This document shows positions 25,163-34,306 of a DNA stretch of 64,000 nucleotides, one piece after another; the first letter of the stretch is position 1; every line of letters starts with the position of its first letter. The stretch comes from Collimonas sp. PA-H2. Lineage in GTDB: Bacteria > Pseudomonadota > Gammaproteobacteria > Burkholderiales > Burkholderiaceae_D. The notes under the pieces are model-generated. The model worked only from the letters and a program-made list of their open reading frames with translations, did not search any database and was not told where the DNA came from. The stretch lies in assembly GCF_002564105.1 (NCBI RefSeq), contig NZ_PDBX01000001.1:4092001-4156000 (forward strand), in the 5' to 3' direction. The position numbers and the translations under genes were made by a program.

Positions 25163-26218
25163 ATGAATAGAAACGTAAAAATCATCCTTCTTTCTTTCAG
25201 CTGCATGTCGCCGGCGCTACTGCATGCGGCCGAGCTTGAACAGCAGTTGGCGCACTGCTCGGCATTGGCTGATGCCGGCGCGCGCCTGGGCTGTTTTGAC
25301 GCCCTGGCCAAGGCCACGGCGGACGCGGCCATGCCTGCTGCCGCCGACCCGCCGGCTGTCTCTGCCGCCGCAACTGCGCCGGTGCCTGCAGCCGTCACCG
25401 GCAAGAGCACGACAGAGCGCGGCGCGGAGCAGATTTCGCACACTGTGCAGAGCTGGGAGCTGGACCCCAACGCCAAGCGCGGCGTGTTCTCCCTCAAGTC
25501 TTACCTGGACAATTACGTGCTGCTGGCCAATTACAGCAGCTCGACCAACCAGGCGCCGTTCAACCAAAACACGCCGAACGGACTGGATCAGCAAAAAGTG
25601 GAGCTGACCTACCAGTTCAGCTTCAAGATGAAGATGGCGGAAAACATCGCCGGCAGTCCGCTCGATCTGTGGCTGGCCTACACCCAGCAGAGTTTCTGGC
25701 AAGCGTATAACCGGGCCAACTCCAGCCCGTTTCGCGAAACCAATTACCAGCCTGAACTGATTGCGACGCTGCCCTTGACGGTCAAGTTCGGCGACTTCAA
25801 CTTCCGTTATCTCAATTTCGGACTGGTACACCAGTCCAACGGCCAGTCATCGACCTTGTCGCGCAGCTGGAACCGTTTCTATACTGAGCTGGGCGCCGAG
25901 TACGGCAAGCTGGCGCTGTCGGCCAGGATCTGGAAGCGCCTCGATAACGCCAAGGCCAACAACGACAACATCGATATCGTCGACTACCTGGGGCATGGCG
26001 ACGTGCGCGCTACCTACCGCCAGGACGGCTACGAATATTCGCTGCTGGCGCGCCGCAATTTCCAGACCGGCCACGGGGCAGTCCAGGCTAGCTGGGCATT
26101 CCCGGTCACGACCAATTTAAAGGGCTATGTGCATTTGTTTTCCGGTTACGGCGAAAGCCTGATCGATTACAACTATTCGCAAAAATCGATAGGCGCGGGT
26201 TTCTTGATCGACTTTTAA
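25163..26218 (+). CDS. pldA: Outer-membrane phospholipase A (OMPLA)
   Basis: 351 aa from the ATG at 25163, which gives a clean signal peptide (MNRNVKIILLSFSCMSPALLHAA); an upstream ATG exists at 25139. After an Ala/Pro-rich segment the beta-barrel begins near YLDNYVLLANY. The catalytic motif HQSNGQSSTLSRSWNR gives His223, Ser225 and Asn237, matching the H-x-S spacing and the 14-residue H-to-N distance of the E. coli enzyme. It hydrolyses phospholipids misplaced in the outer leaflet, as a calcium-dependent dimer. The N-terminal extension before the barrel (~75 residues) is longer than in E. coli. A strong terminator follows. Confidence 0.92.
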   Translation: MNRNVKIILLSFSCMSPALLHAAELEQQLAHCSALADAGARLGCFDALAKATADAAMPAAADPPAVSAAATAPVPAAVTGKSTTERGAEQISHTVQSWELDPNAKRGVFSLKSYLDNYVLLANYSSSTNQAPFNQNTPNGLDQQKVELTYQFSFKMKMAENIAGSPLDLWLAYTQQSFWQAYNRANSSPFRETNYQPELIATLPLTVKFGDFNFRYLNFGLVHQSNGQSSTLSRSWNRFYTELGAEYGKLALSARIWKRLDNAKANNDNIDIVDYLGHGDVRATYRQDGYEYSLLARRNFQTGHGAVQASWAFPVTTNLKGYVHLFSGYGESLIDYNYSQKSIGAGFLIDF

Positions 26219-26251
26219 AGAACTTTGACCAGGAAATTTTCCTGATCGTCT

Positions 26252-26283
26252 AGCCTCAGGCGTCGCGCGCCTGGGGCTTTTTT
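26252..26283 (+). terminator. Rho-independent terminator of pldA
   Basis: AGCCTCAGGCG pairs with CGCCTGGGGCT across a 5-nt loop, with one wobble pair, followed by six T. Confidence 0.88.
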
Positions 26284-27042
26284 GTCTGTGGATGGGTTGA
26301 GAAGTCATCTCCTGACCCGGCAAACACACCGGCTTGCCTGCCGCCGTTGCCGCTAACTGGCCGTGTGAGCATTTTGCGATGCACCAAATTGATCCTTCCA
26401 GGGTCGCCGGCCAGCGACGGCCGTATGCGGCTCGAGGCCATGCCTCGCCGTAAGAGAAGCGCTGCATTCAGCCCTTCATGCTGCTCAATTTATCGTTGCG
26501 GCCGCATTGCCGTGACTGTATCTGCGGCAAATCTTATTCACCATTTTGGGTATTTACGCACCAAAGTGGTATTACAAAAAAACTACCAATACAAACTGGT
26601 CTTGATCATTTATTCAACGGTTTAAATGATGCTGCAATGCAGCGTTGTTTAGCACCTTGGATAAGGCCGCTTGATTCATGTGACGGCTTATATATTTTTA
26701 TGAAAAGTATATAAAAAAATCACGAAACATTATCTTTAATTTAATTAAATATCTTTTTTATATCGCGGGAGTGTCATTTTCATACCCGTTATAAGCCCCT
26801 GTTTTCATAGGGAAAAATCGAAATTTCAAGCTTGTGAAAATGTCTGTTGAAACAACAGATACGTCAATGTGAAAGAAGTTCAACAAAAAATCCAATAATT
26901 TTCATTTTTGAGAAAAATCCATTTTTTTCAGGTCATCTTTTCAAAAAAAGCGACCAGTCCAGTCGACTAAACAACACTCATGTAGTTTGCGAAATAGTGA
27001 ATGTAAACAACGGTATATATAGTTATACGAATTGTGTTTTTT
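26284..27042. other. AT-rich non-coding stretch upstream of the TonB-dependent receptor
   Basis: About 760 bp without a credible gene. From 26,550 on it is strikingly AT-rich, with A and T runs, unlike everything around it. I find no RNA gene. It could be curved or silencer-binding DNA upstream of the receptor promoter, or the eroded remains of a gene. Confidence 0.5.
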
Positions 27043-27112
27043 GATACCAATAATTTATTTATGTAATACCAGTTGAATGCCTATTGACAGCCACTTTTCC
27101 GGTCCATAGAGT
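27043..27112 (+). promoter_or_regulatory. Chitin-regulon promoter A (receptor)
   Basis: AATACCA at 27065-27071, 12 nt, TTGACA at 27084-27089, 17 nt, TAGAGT at 27107-27112. A second GATACCA half-site lies at 27043-27049 upstream of an AT-rich stretch. The same arrangement, including GCCRCTTT right after TTGACA, occurs at 33269-33316 and, inverted, at 44538-44491. It leaves a ~300-nt leader before the receptor start. Confidence 0.8.
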
Positions 27113-27421
27113 GTCCTCAGCACAACGTTTCTAAATGGAATTTTGAAGCTTGGACGCAAGGCAGGTTGGGGTGATGTGCGGGGCAGAGTACGCACGGCAT
27201 CTTGGCAGTCAGGTCTTTGGAGAAGGAACTGGCGGTGAAGTGGAAGCACCCGCGGTGACATGCGGCGTCTTGTTGGGTAGGTCTTGTTGTATTGGCGACT
27301 GTATCGAAAAAAGGTTCTCCCTTTGCCGGCTTGAAGCAACGTCAAACCGCATCGTGGAGAAGTAAATGAAAAATGGCCTGCGTCAGATAGGCTGGGCCGC
27401 AATCGATGGGGAGAACAGTAA

Positions 27422-30151
27422 GTGAATAAGAATTTAACACCAATAGCATCTGCCGTTGCACTGCTGGTAATGGCGGCAGCCATGCCGGCGTATGCGCAGC
27501 AAGCGGATGATGCAGCTGCAAAAGCTGACAGCAAGGCTACCGACAAGGGTGGCCAGATCGAGCAGGTCACCATCAGCGGCATTCGCGGTTCGCTGCAAAA
27601 ATCCCTGACTCAAAAACGCAATGCCGATTCGCACGTGGAAGTCATCACAGCCGAAGACATCGGCAAGATGCCGGACAAGAACGTTGCCGATTCGCTGTCG
27701 CGCGTGCCTGGCGTCACCATCGGTAACGCCGGCGCTACTGAAGGCGGCTTCGACGAAGCCGACCGTGTCAGCATGCGCGGCACCAGTCCGAGCCTGACGC
27801 AGACACTGATCAACGGCCACAACGTCGCCTCCGGTGACTGGTTCGTGCTGGACCAGTCTGGCCAGGTCGGCCGCAGCGTCAGCTATACGATGCTGCCTTC
27901 CGAACTGGTCGGTTCGGTGGTGGTCCACAAGAGCTCTGAAGCCAGCCTGGTAGAAGGCGGGGTCGCCGGTTCGGTCGACATCATTACCCGTAAGCCGCTG
28001 GAGTTCAAAAAGCAATTTACTGCTGAAGCAACCCTCGGCGCCGTGTATGCCGATTTGCCGGGCAAGACCGATCCGCAGATGAGCGCATTGGTGAACTGGA
28101 AAAACGACGCGAACACCTTCGGCATCCTGGTGCAGGCATTTTCGGAAGAGCGCCATCTGCAACGGCAAGGGCAGGAAATCCTCGGCTATACCAAGATCGC
28201 TCCGGGCAGCGCCATCGCTACCGCGCATCCCGACCTGGCGGGCGTGTATGCGCCTAACCTGATCAACTCGGCGCTGTTCGAGCAGCAGCGCAAGCGCACC
28301 GGCGGCTTGATCGATGCCCAGTTCAAGGTCAGCAACGATTTTTCTTTCGATATCAACGGCTTTACTTCAGAAATGAAGGCTGCCAACTACAATCGGAGTT
28401 ATGAATTCTGGGGCGCGCAGGTCATCAACGCCGGCGCCGGCCAATCGCCGAATCCTGGTTACACGGTGAAAAACAATACGCTGACATCGGCTACTTTTTC
28501 TCCAGTAGCGGGCACCAACTACGGCGTCTACGACCAGATTTCACGTCCGGACGAAAGCGCCAGCTCAAATTTCATCGAGCTCGGCACCAAGTGGCGCGCA
28601 ACTGATTCGCTGAACTTCACCACCAAGCTGGGCACTTCTACCGGCGAAGGCAAGACGCCTACTCAGAACGTCGCTGAATGGAATGTCGGCGTTGGCGCCG
28701 GCGCCGGTTACCAGTTGAACGGTATCGGTACCGCCGCCAACTGGAACCTGGGCGCTACTAACAACGCCAGCCCTAACACCGGCACTACAGCGTTCGGCTG
28801 GATCTTTGGCGATCAGAACGTCGATGTCAAGGACAAGGAAAACTGGGCACAGATTGATGGCGAATATTCCGCCGGCCTGGGAGCGTTGAGGACAGTTCAG
28901 TTTGGCTTGCGTTATAACGACCACAAGCGCAGTTCCGATGGCGTGATTGGTCAGGGTCCGGCGGCTGGCGCCAGCAATCCAGCCAATTTCCCGCAGGGCT
29001 TCCAAAATTTCCCATCCAATTTCGGCAGCGGCCTGGGTAGTGGCTTCCCCACCAATGTCTGGTATTACACGCCAGGCCAGTTGGCAGCGTATAACGCCTT
29101 CACCAATCGCGATCCGGTCACGCGTGAAGACTGGAATTCCGAGTTTTCGGTCAAGGAAAAAAATACAGCTGGTTACCTGCAGGGCAATCTCGAAGGTGAT
29201 CACTGGAGCGGCAATATCGGCTTGCGTCTCGTGCAGACTAAAGAGAGCGTCATCTCCAACGTCGCCGCGCCAGCTAGCGCGCCAGGTGCGATCACGACTT
29301 CTGCTTTCGGTCCGTTCGTCAGGCAGCACGACGACAATACTTACAACGACGTGTTGCCAAGCATGAACTTGAAGTTCGATCTGAGCAAGGATGTGGTTGC
29401 CCGTTTTGCCGCATCCAAGACCATGACGCGTCCGGATTACTCCTCCCTGGCCGGCCAAGTGACGTTGTCGCCACCGGCGCAATTCGGCGCCATCGGTTCC
29501 GGCAGCGGCGGCAATCCAGACCTGAAGCCTATCACTTCGAACAACTTCGATGCATCGGTGGAGTGGTACTTTGCTCCGCGCTCGCTGGTGTCGGCAAGTA
29601 TCTTCAACATGAATCTGACCAGCTATGTCGGCCTGGGCAGCGTCACAAGAAGCTATGTCACCAGCACGCCTGACCATCCTGCCAATTACATGGCGGATTA
29701 TGTGCTGACTGTGCCAACCAATACCAGCGGCACGGTCAACGGTATCGAGCTCGCCTATGAAATGCCGCTGGGGAAAAACTTCGGTTTTGCCACCAACGCC
29801 ACTTTCATCAACGCCTATGACGCCAGCAACGGTCCACTGGTCGGCGCTTCGAAACGTACCGCCAACCTGACGGCTTATTTCGAAGATGAACGCTTCAATG
29901 CGCGCATCTCGTATAACTACCGCAGCGCCTTCTACAGCGGCCTGGATCGCAGCACAGCGTTCTTTCAAGCCGGCGTCGGCACCCTGGCCATGTCTCTCGG
30001 CTACAAGTACAGCGAACAGCTGGCCTTCACGCTGGATGCGCAGAACCTGAACAACCCGACCCTCAAGTACTACGCGCTGAGCGAAGACCAGCCACGTGCG
30101 TTCTACAAGAACGGCCGCCAGTTCTACCTGAATGCCCATCTGAAGTTCTAG
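27422..30151 (+). CDS. TonB-dependent outer-membrane receptor, likely for chitooligosaccharides
   Basis: 909 aa from a GTG start with GGGGAG upstream; signal peptide MNKNLTPIASAVALLVMAAAMPAYA. The plug domain starts at IEQVTISGIRGSLQKSLTQKRNADSHVEVITAEDIGKMPDKNVADSLSRVPGVT, the form seen in carbohydrate-type (TIGR01782-like) receptors, followed by the barrel ending in FYLNAHLKF with the terminal Phe. It takes up a bulky ligand across the outer membrane with energy from TonB-ExbBD, encoded directly downstream. Neighbouring nag genes, chitinases and the shared promoter motif point to GlcNAc oligomers as ligand; this is inferred. The segment GTASNPANFPQGF... is typical barrel loop sequence and gives no ligand clue. 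Confidence 0.93.
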   Translation: MNKNLTPIASAVALLVMAAAMPAYAQQADDAAAKADSKATDKGGQIEQVTISGIRGSLQKSLTQKRNADSHVEVITAEDIGKMPDKNVADSLSRVPGVTIGNAGATEGGFDEADRVSMRGTSPSLTQTLINGHNVASGDWFVLDQSGQVGRSVSYTMLPSELVGSVVVHKSSEASLVEGGVAGSVDIITRKPLEFKKQFTAEATLGAVYADLPGKTDPQMSALVNWKNDANTFGILVQAFSEERHLQRQGQEILGYTKIAPGSAIATAHPDLAGVYAPNLINSALFEQQRKRTGGLIDAQFKVSNDFSFDINGFTSEMKAANYNRSYEFWGAQVINAGAGQSPNPGYTVKNNTLTSATFSPVAGTNYGVYDQISRPDESASSNFIELGTKWRATDSLNFTTKLGTSTGEGKTPTQNVAEWNVGVGAGAGYQLNGIGTAANWNLGATNNASPNTGTTAFGWIFGDQNVDVKDKENWAQIDGEYSAGLGALRTVQFGLRYNDHKRSSDGVIGQGPAAGASNPANFPQGFQNFPSNFGSGLGSGFPTNVWYYTPGQLAAYNAFTNRDPVTREDWNSEFSVKEKNTAGYLQGNLEGDHWSGNIGLRLVQTKESVISNVAAPASAPGAITTSAFGPFVRQHDDNTYNDVLPSMNLKFDLSKDVVARFAASKTMTRPDYSSLAGQVTLSPPAQFGAIGSGSGGNPDLKPITSNNFDASVEWYFAPRSLVSASIFNMNLTSYVGLGSVTRSYVTSTPDHPANYMADYVLTVPTNTSGTVNGIELAYEMPLGKNFGFATNATFINAYDASNGPLVGASKRTANLTAYFEDERFNARISYNYRSAFYSGLDRSTAFFQAGVGTLAMSLGYKYSEQLAFTLDAQNLNNPTLKYYALSEDQPRAFYKNGRQFYLNAHLKF

Positions 30152-30158
30152 TAGCAAA

Positions 30159-30196
30159 CTGCCGGCATGCCGCCGCTGTACGTGGCATGCCGGCAG
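30159..30196 (+). terminator. Perfect 13-bp hairpin after the receptor gene
   Basis: CTGCCGGCATGCC and its exact complement with a 12-nt loop, 8 bp after the stop. No T-run follows, so it may stabilise the receptor mRNA or cause partial termination before tonB. Confidence 0.6.
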
Positions 30197-30242
30197 CAAC
30201 TGAAGTTGTGTGCGGTTGAAGTAAGAGTTGACGTTGATTTTG

Positions 30243-30310
30243 CCGGGAGAGCGCTGATGACCGGACTTTGTTGCAGCTTGGCTTTGATGAAAACGCTCTC
30301 CGGTCTTTTT
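30243..30310 (+). terminator. Terminator candidate between receptor and tonB
   Basis: CCGGGAGAGCG pairs with CGCTCTCCGG (one bulged G) across a ~40-nt loop and is followed by TCTTTTT. The long loop lowers confidence. Confidence 0.5.
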
Positions 30311-30450
30311 ACCGCTCAGGTCAGATACGGTTCGATGTAATTACCAGCAAACCAGTACAAGTTCAGGACGCCGACAGGCGACATGCCGCGCCGATGTCGT
30401 TGTCAATACCGAGATTGCCCGCAGTCAGGCAAACAAACAGGAGTCGTTGT

Positions 30451-31101
30451 ATGGATTTCGCGCAGGATGGGAAAAACCCCTCCAAGAATGTAGTCGGCAT
30501 CAGTGTTGTTGTTGTTCTGCATGTTCTTCTGATTTATGGACTTCTTACAGGATTGGCGCGCAAGGTTGTGGAAGTGATCCAGCAACCGGTCGAAACCAAG
30601 ATCATCGAAGAGATCAAGCCGCCGCCCCCGCCACCACCGGACAAGCCAGTGCCGCCGCCGCCAAAATCGGTCGCGCCGCCGCCGCCATTCGTTCCTCCAC
30701 CCGAGGTCAAGGTCACGCCGCCACCCACAGACAATGTGATTGCCGCGGTCACCAATGTCAAACCGCCGAGCAACGATTTGCCGACATCCGTGGCGCAGCC
30801 AGCCACTAACGGCGAGGCCGGCCCGGCGCACACCAGCGCCAAGATTGCAGGAAATTGCGAGAAGCCGGAATACCCGCGGACTTCCTTGCGCAATGAGGAA
30901 GAGGGCATGGTCACGGTCAAGCTGACTATCGGCGCCGACGGCAATGTGCTCGATTCCGCGGTTGAAAAGAGCAGCGGTTTCAAGGATCTGGACCGGGCTA
31001 CGGTGAAAGCCTGGAGCCTGTGTCATTTCACGCCGGCTATGGCCGACGGCAAAGCGGTGCAGTCTTCGACCAAGATGCAGTATGTCTGGAAGCTTGAGTA
31101 G
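30451..31101 (+). CDS. tonB: Energy transducer TonB
   Basis: 216 aa, start at the ATG at 30451 with AGGAG 7 nt upstream; the frame extends further upstream but without coding character. A single N-terminal membrane anchor, VVGISVVVVLHVLLIYGLLTGLA, carries the conserved His of the TonB transmembrane helix. The proline-rich periplasmic spacer (PPPPPPPDKPVPPPPKSVAPPPPF) follows. The C-terminal domain is KPEYPRTSLRNEEEGMVTVKLTIGADGNVLDSAVEKSSGFKDLDRATVKAW, with the YP motif. With ExbB/ExbD downstream it transmits proton-motive force to the receptor upstream; a dedicated TonB for this system is likely. Confidence 0.95.
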   Translation: MDFAQDGKNPSKNVVGISVVVVLHVLLIYGLLTGLARKVVEVIQQPVETKIIEEIKPPPPPPPDKPVPPPPKSVAPPPPFVPPPEVKVTPPPTDNVIAAVTNVKPPSNDLPTSVAQPATNGEAGPAHTSAKIAGNCEKPEYPRTSLRNEEEGMVTVKLTIGADGNVLDSAVEKSSGFKDLDRATVKAWSLCHFTPAMADGKAVQSSTKMQYVWKLE

Positions 31102-31178
31102 GCTCAACATCGAACGGCGCAAGCCTTACACCACGTCGCGATTGCGGCAATCTACTTTCTAAAATTTGGAGCAACAGC

Positions 31179-32096
31179 ATGTCTATCACACGTAATCGCT
31201 TATCCGCCCTGGCCACAGCCCTGATGATTTCTGCCGCGGCGCTGTCGGCACCGTTCGCCGTTGCGCAAACCGCGGCTTCGGCCCCGGCTGCATCCGCAGC
31301 GGCCGTTGCTGCACCGGCTCCGGCGGCTACTGCCGCTGCATCGCTGGCCGATACCCCAACTCCGCCGCCGGCTCCGGCAGCCAAGGAAACCGTCGACAAT
31401 CCATACGGCCTGGACGCGCTGTGGAAAGGCGGCGACTTCGTTGCCCGCGGCACCCTGATCATCCTGGTCCTGATGTCGATGGGCAGCTGGTACATCATCA
31501 TCACCAAGCTGATCGAACAGGTAAAACTGATGGGCCAGGCGCAAAACGCCAAGAAGACTTTCTGGAAAGCCGGCACGGTCGCCGCCGGCGTGGCTGGCTT
31601 GAAGCCGAACAGCGCTTATCGCTTTATCGCCGAGAATGGCGAGAAATCCACTGTGCACCACGACGGCGCCTTGCTGGAACAGATCGACCTGAACACCTGG
31701 GTGACGATGTCGATCCAGCGTTCGGTCGAAAAAGTGCAAAGCCGCCTGCAAGACGGCCTGGCATTCCTGGCAACCGTCGGTTCGACTGCACCGTTCGTTG
31801 GTCTGTTCGGTACCGTCTGGGGTATTTACCACGCGCTGACAGCGATCGGTATCGCCGGCCAGGCGTCGATCGACAAGGTTGCCGGTCCGGTCGGTGAAGC
31901 GCTGATCATGACCGCGATCGGTCTGGCAGTGGCTGTGCCTGCGGTTCTGGGTTACAACTGGCTGGTCCGCCGCAACAAGAGCGCAATGGAAGAAATCCGT
32001 TCGTTCAGTGCTGACCTGCACTCGGTCCTGCTGAGCGGCGTGATGTCCTCGAGCTCGGCTGGCCAGGTTGCTCACATCAATAAAAAGGTTGGCTAA
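31179..32096 (+). CDS. exbB: ExbB/TolQ/MotA-family proton channel protein
   Basis: 305 aa. It starts with a cleavable signal (MSITRNRLSALATALMISAAALSAPFAVA) and an Ala/Pro-rich periplasmic segment. The core follows: FVARGTLIILVLMSMGSWYIIITKLIEQ as helix 1, LQDGLAFLATVGSTAPFVGLFGTVWGIYHAL as helix 2, and VGEALIMTAIGLAVAVPAVLGYNWLVRRN as helix 3. The G-T-V-x-G-I motif is standard. The periplasmic extension makes it longer than E. coli ExbB (244 aa), a variant common in betaproteobacteria. It forms the pentameric motor with ExbD. exbD starts 2 bp after its stop. Confidence 0.95.
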   Translation: MSITRNRLSALATALMISAAALSAPFAVAQTAASAPAASAAAVAAPAPAATAAASLADTPTPPPAPAAKETVDNPYGLDALWKGGDFVARGTLIILVLMSMGSWYIIITKLIEQVKLMGQAQNAKKTFWKAGTVAAGVAGLKPNSAYRFIAENGEKSTVHHDGALLEQIDLNTWVTMSIQRSVEKVQSRLQDGLAFLATVGSTAPFVGLFGTVWGIYHALTAIGIAGQASIDKVAGPVGEALIMTAIGLAVAVPAVLGYNWLVRRNKSAMEEIRSFSADLHSVLLSGVMSSSSAGQVAHINKKVG

Positions 32097-32098
32097 TC

Positions 32099-32527
32099 AT
32101 GGCGATGTCACTCGGCTCTCCCGATGGGGATGAAGACGAAGTGATCGGCACGATCAACACGACGCCGCTGGTCGACGTCATGCTGGTCTTGCTGATCATC
32201 TTCCTGATCACGATCCCGGTGGTGACACATACGATTCCAGTGAAGCTGCCGAACGAATTCGACGAACCTTATAAGACCAAGCCAGAGAACATCAACCTGG
32301 CGGTGAATAAGCAAGGCGACATGTTCTGGAACGAGCAACTGGTGCCGAATACCGCGACTTTGCTGTCGAAACTGAAGGAAGTGGCGGTAGAAGTGCCACA
32401 ACCGGAACTGCATATCCGCGGCGATCAGCAAACCAAGTATGAATACATCGGCAAGGTAATCCTGACTGCGCAGCGGGCAGGGATCGCCAAGATCGGGTTC
32501 ATTACCGAACCGCCTGCGCGCAACTAG
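32099..32527 (+). CDS. exbD: ExbD/TolR-family biopolymer transport protein (first copy)
   Basis: 142 aa. A single transmembrane helix, TTPLVDVMLVLLIIFLITIPVV, contains the essential proton-carrying Asp (PLVDVMLV). The periplasmic domain follows (INLAVNKQGDMFWNEQLV...ELHIRGDQQTKYEYIGKVILTAQRAGIAKIGFITEP). It pairs with ExbB and TonB. A second, diverged ExbD follows after an inserted repeat. Confidence 0.95.
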   Translation: MAMSLGSPDGDEDEVIGTINTTPLVDVMLVLLIIFLITIPVVTHTIPVKLPNEFDEPYKTKPENINLAVNKQGDMFWNEQLVPNTATLLSKLKEVAVEVPQPELHIRGDQQTKYEYIGKVILTAQRAGIAKIGFITEPPARN

Positions 32528-32709
32528 TGAGAATTTCATAAAACAGGACAAGCCATCATCCTGAGAATCGATGTTGTAGGGTGGGCACTCCGTGCCCACG
32601 CAGTGCCGCGGATATGCGTGTTCCGGGCTGCACGCCCCGTCGCGTCCGCGTGGGCACGGAGTGCCCACCCTACAGGGGATTTGTCGTGATTTAAGAAAGT
32701 ATCAATAAT
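32528..32709. repeat. ~182-bp hairpin repeat, copy 1 (REP/MITE-like)
   Basis: Begins TGAGAATTTCATAAAACAGG and ends GAAAGTATCAATAAT. The core is a 26-bp perfect inverted repeat (32576-32601 and 32648-32673) built around GTGGGCACTCCGTGCCCAC. A near-identical copy is at 37218-37400. It has no coding capacity. It sits between the two exbD genes and could fold into a very stable mRNA hairpin affecting downstream expression. Confidence 0.88.
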
Positions 32710-32773
32710 CCCCTTATCGGGGAAAGAAGTAGGGTGGGTGCAGGAGCCCGCCCTGGAATATTAGGAGTATCAA

Positions 32774-33208
32774 ATGGGTATGAATGTAGGTTCTTCCGGC
32801 GGCAACGCCAATGATCCGGAACCGATGATGGAAATGAACATGACGCCGCTGATTGACGTCATGCTGGTGCTGATCATCATGCTGATCATTACGATTCCGA
32901 TCCAGAATCATGCGATCAAGCTGAACATGCCGACCGGTAATCCGCCGCCGCCATTGGCTCTGCCAGTGGTCGACACGGTGGATATCGATCCGAGCGGCAC
33001 GGTGATGTGGAACGGCACGCCGATGGCCAACCGCGCAGAGCTGGAAGACCGTCTGAAAACGGTGGTCGCCGGCGGTAATATCGATGAAGTGCATCTGCGT
33101 CCGAACAAGCTGGTGGAGTACAAGTCGGTCGCTGCCGTGATGGCGTCGGCGCAGCGGCTGGGCGTCACCAAGATCGGCATCGTCGGCAACGAGCAGTTCA
33201 TGGAGTAG
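32774..33208 (+). CDS. exbD: ExbD/TolR-family biopolymer transport protein (second copy)
   Basis: 144 aa, MNMTPLIDVMLVLIIMLIITIPI as the anchor with the conserved Asp, then a periplasmic domain (LPVVDTVDIDPSGTVMWNGTPM...VHLRPNKLVEYKSVAAVMASAQRLGVTKIGIVGNEQF). Two non-identical ExbD subunits next to one ExbB are known in several proteobacterial Ton systems, where both are needed for some substrates. It follows the repeat element and a further GTAGGGTGGG fragment near 32730. AGGAG lies 6 nt before the ATG. Confidence 0.95.
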   Translation: MGMNVGSSGGNANDPEPMMEMNMTPLIDVMLVLIIMLIITIPIQNHAIKLNMPTGNPPPPLALPVVDTVDIDPSGTVMWNGTPMANRAELEDRLKTVVAGGNIDEVHLRPNKLVEYKSVAAVMASAQRLGVTKIGIVGNEQFME

Positions 33209-33244
33209 TAAATAGTATTTTTTTAATCAGAAAACACGGCTTTC

Positions 33245-33316
33245 AAGTGGTATTTTGGCTTATTTTTTAATACCACTTAAAGGCCGATTGACAGCCGCTT
33301 TCTGTCCCCATAAAGT
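33245..33316 (+). promoter_or_regulatory. Chitin-regulon promoter B (kinase-nagR operon)
   Basis: AATACCA at 33269-33275, 12 nt, TTGACA at 33288-33293, 17 nt, TAAAGT at 33311-33316. AAGTGGTATT at 33245-33254 forms a perfect 10-bp inverted repeat with AATACCACTT at 33269-33278. That is a plausible operator for the GntR protein encoded in this operon. The leader before the kinase is about 60 nt. Confidence 0.8.
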
Positions 33317-33382
33317 AAATCCAGTTTGTTTCCACTAATAAGAACAATGCCAGTGGCAGATGAAAGCGATGGATGCAACAAC

Positions 33383-34306
33383 ATGATTGAATATCTGATT
33401 GGCGTCGATGGAGGTGGCACCGGCACCCGCGTGCGCCTGGCCCGCAACGATGGCGGCGCTGCTGCGCTGCTGGCGACGGGCAGCGGCGGTCCTTCCGGAC
33501 TGATGCATGGCGTCGAAGCCGCCTGGTCGGCAGTGCTGGAGGCGCTGCAAGCAGCATTCGCGACCGCGGGCCTGGTGCGGCCGGCGCTCGACAGGATGGC
33601 CATCGGTCTCGGCCTGGCCGGCGTCAACAACAAGCAATGGGCAGCCGAATTTTCCGCCAGCAATCCGGGCTTCCGCGATACCGTGATCGAAACCGATGCC
33701 TTCACCACATTGGTAGGCGCGCATCAGGGCCGGCCCGGCGTGATCATCGCCATCGGCACCGGCAGCGTCGGCGAAGTGCTGACTGCCGAGGGCAAGCGGC
33801 GCGAAGTAGGTGGCTGGGGCTTTCCCGCCAGCGACGAAGCCGGCGGCGCCTGGCTCGGCATGCGCGCCATTACCCACGCCCAGCATGTGCTGGACGGCCG
33901 CGCCCCTGGCAGCGACTTTGCCCGCGCGCTGATCCATTTCTGCGACCGCAGCAACCAGGCCCGCGGCGCGCACTTTGACAGTCATCACGACAGCATGTTT
34001 GCCTGGCTGGCCAGCGCCAGCCAGACCAGTTATGCGCAACTGGCGCCGCTGGTGATCCAGCATGCCGCCAGCGACGCCGCGGCAGGCCAGCTGATGTTGG
34101 CCGCCGGCGAGGAAATAGCGCGGATAGCCGCCGCCCTTGATCCTGATGGAGAGTTACCGATTGCACTGTGCGGCGGCCTCGCCGCGCATTTACAGCCATA
34201 CCTGCCGGAGCCGCTGCTGGCGCTGGTAGTCAAGCCGCATGCAGATGCCGCAGCGGGCGCCTTACGCTTAATCGACCAAAGATTAAAAGGGAAGCAAACA
34301 TGCTAG
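33383..34306 (+). CDS. nagK: BadF/BcrAD-family amino-sugar kinase (GlcNAc/glucosamine kinase)
   Basis: 307 aa from the ATG at 33383, which opens with the phosphate-1 loop MIEYLIGVDGGGTGTRVRLA. Further ATPase-fold motifs are DRMAIGLGLAGVNN, AIGTGSVGEVL (adenosine region), GGWGFPASDEAGGAWLGMRA and ALCGGLAAHLQPYL. Members phosphorylate N-acetylglucosamine or glucosamine with ATP, giving the GlcNAc-6-P that NagA uses next. Upstream Met codons exist but would add non-conserved sequence. It is first in a tight operon: its end overlaps nagR by 7 bp. The precise sugar (GlcNAc versus GlcN) is inferred from nagA being in the same operon. Confidence 0.88.
   Translation: MIEYLIGVDGGGTGTRVRLARNDGGAAALLATGSGGPSGLMHGVEAAWSAVLEALQAAFATAGLVRPALDRMAIGLGLAGVNNKQWAAEFSASNPGFRDTVIETDAFTTLVGAHQGRPGVIIAIGTGSVGEVLTAEGKRREVGGWGFPASDEAGGAWLGMRAITHAQHVLDGRAPGSDFARALIHFCDRSNQARGAHFDSHHDSMFAWLASASQTSYAQLAPLVIQHAASDAAAGQLMLAAGEEIARIAAALDPDGELPIALCGGLAAHLQPYLPEPLLALVVKPHADAAAGALRLIDQRLKGKQTC

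Noticed and set aside
28565..30199. A 544-codon open frame on the - strand
   Set aside because: Antisense to the TonB-dependent receptor; composition (His/Arg/Gln-rich) is typical of a shadow frame.
32528..32709. Insertion sequence between the exbD genes
   Set aside because: No transposase frame and no terminal inverted repeats; a short hairpin repeat instead.
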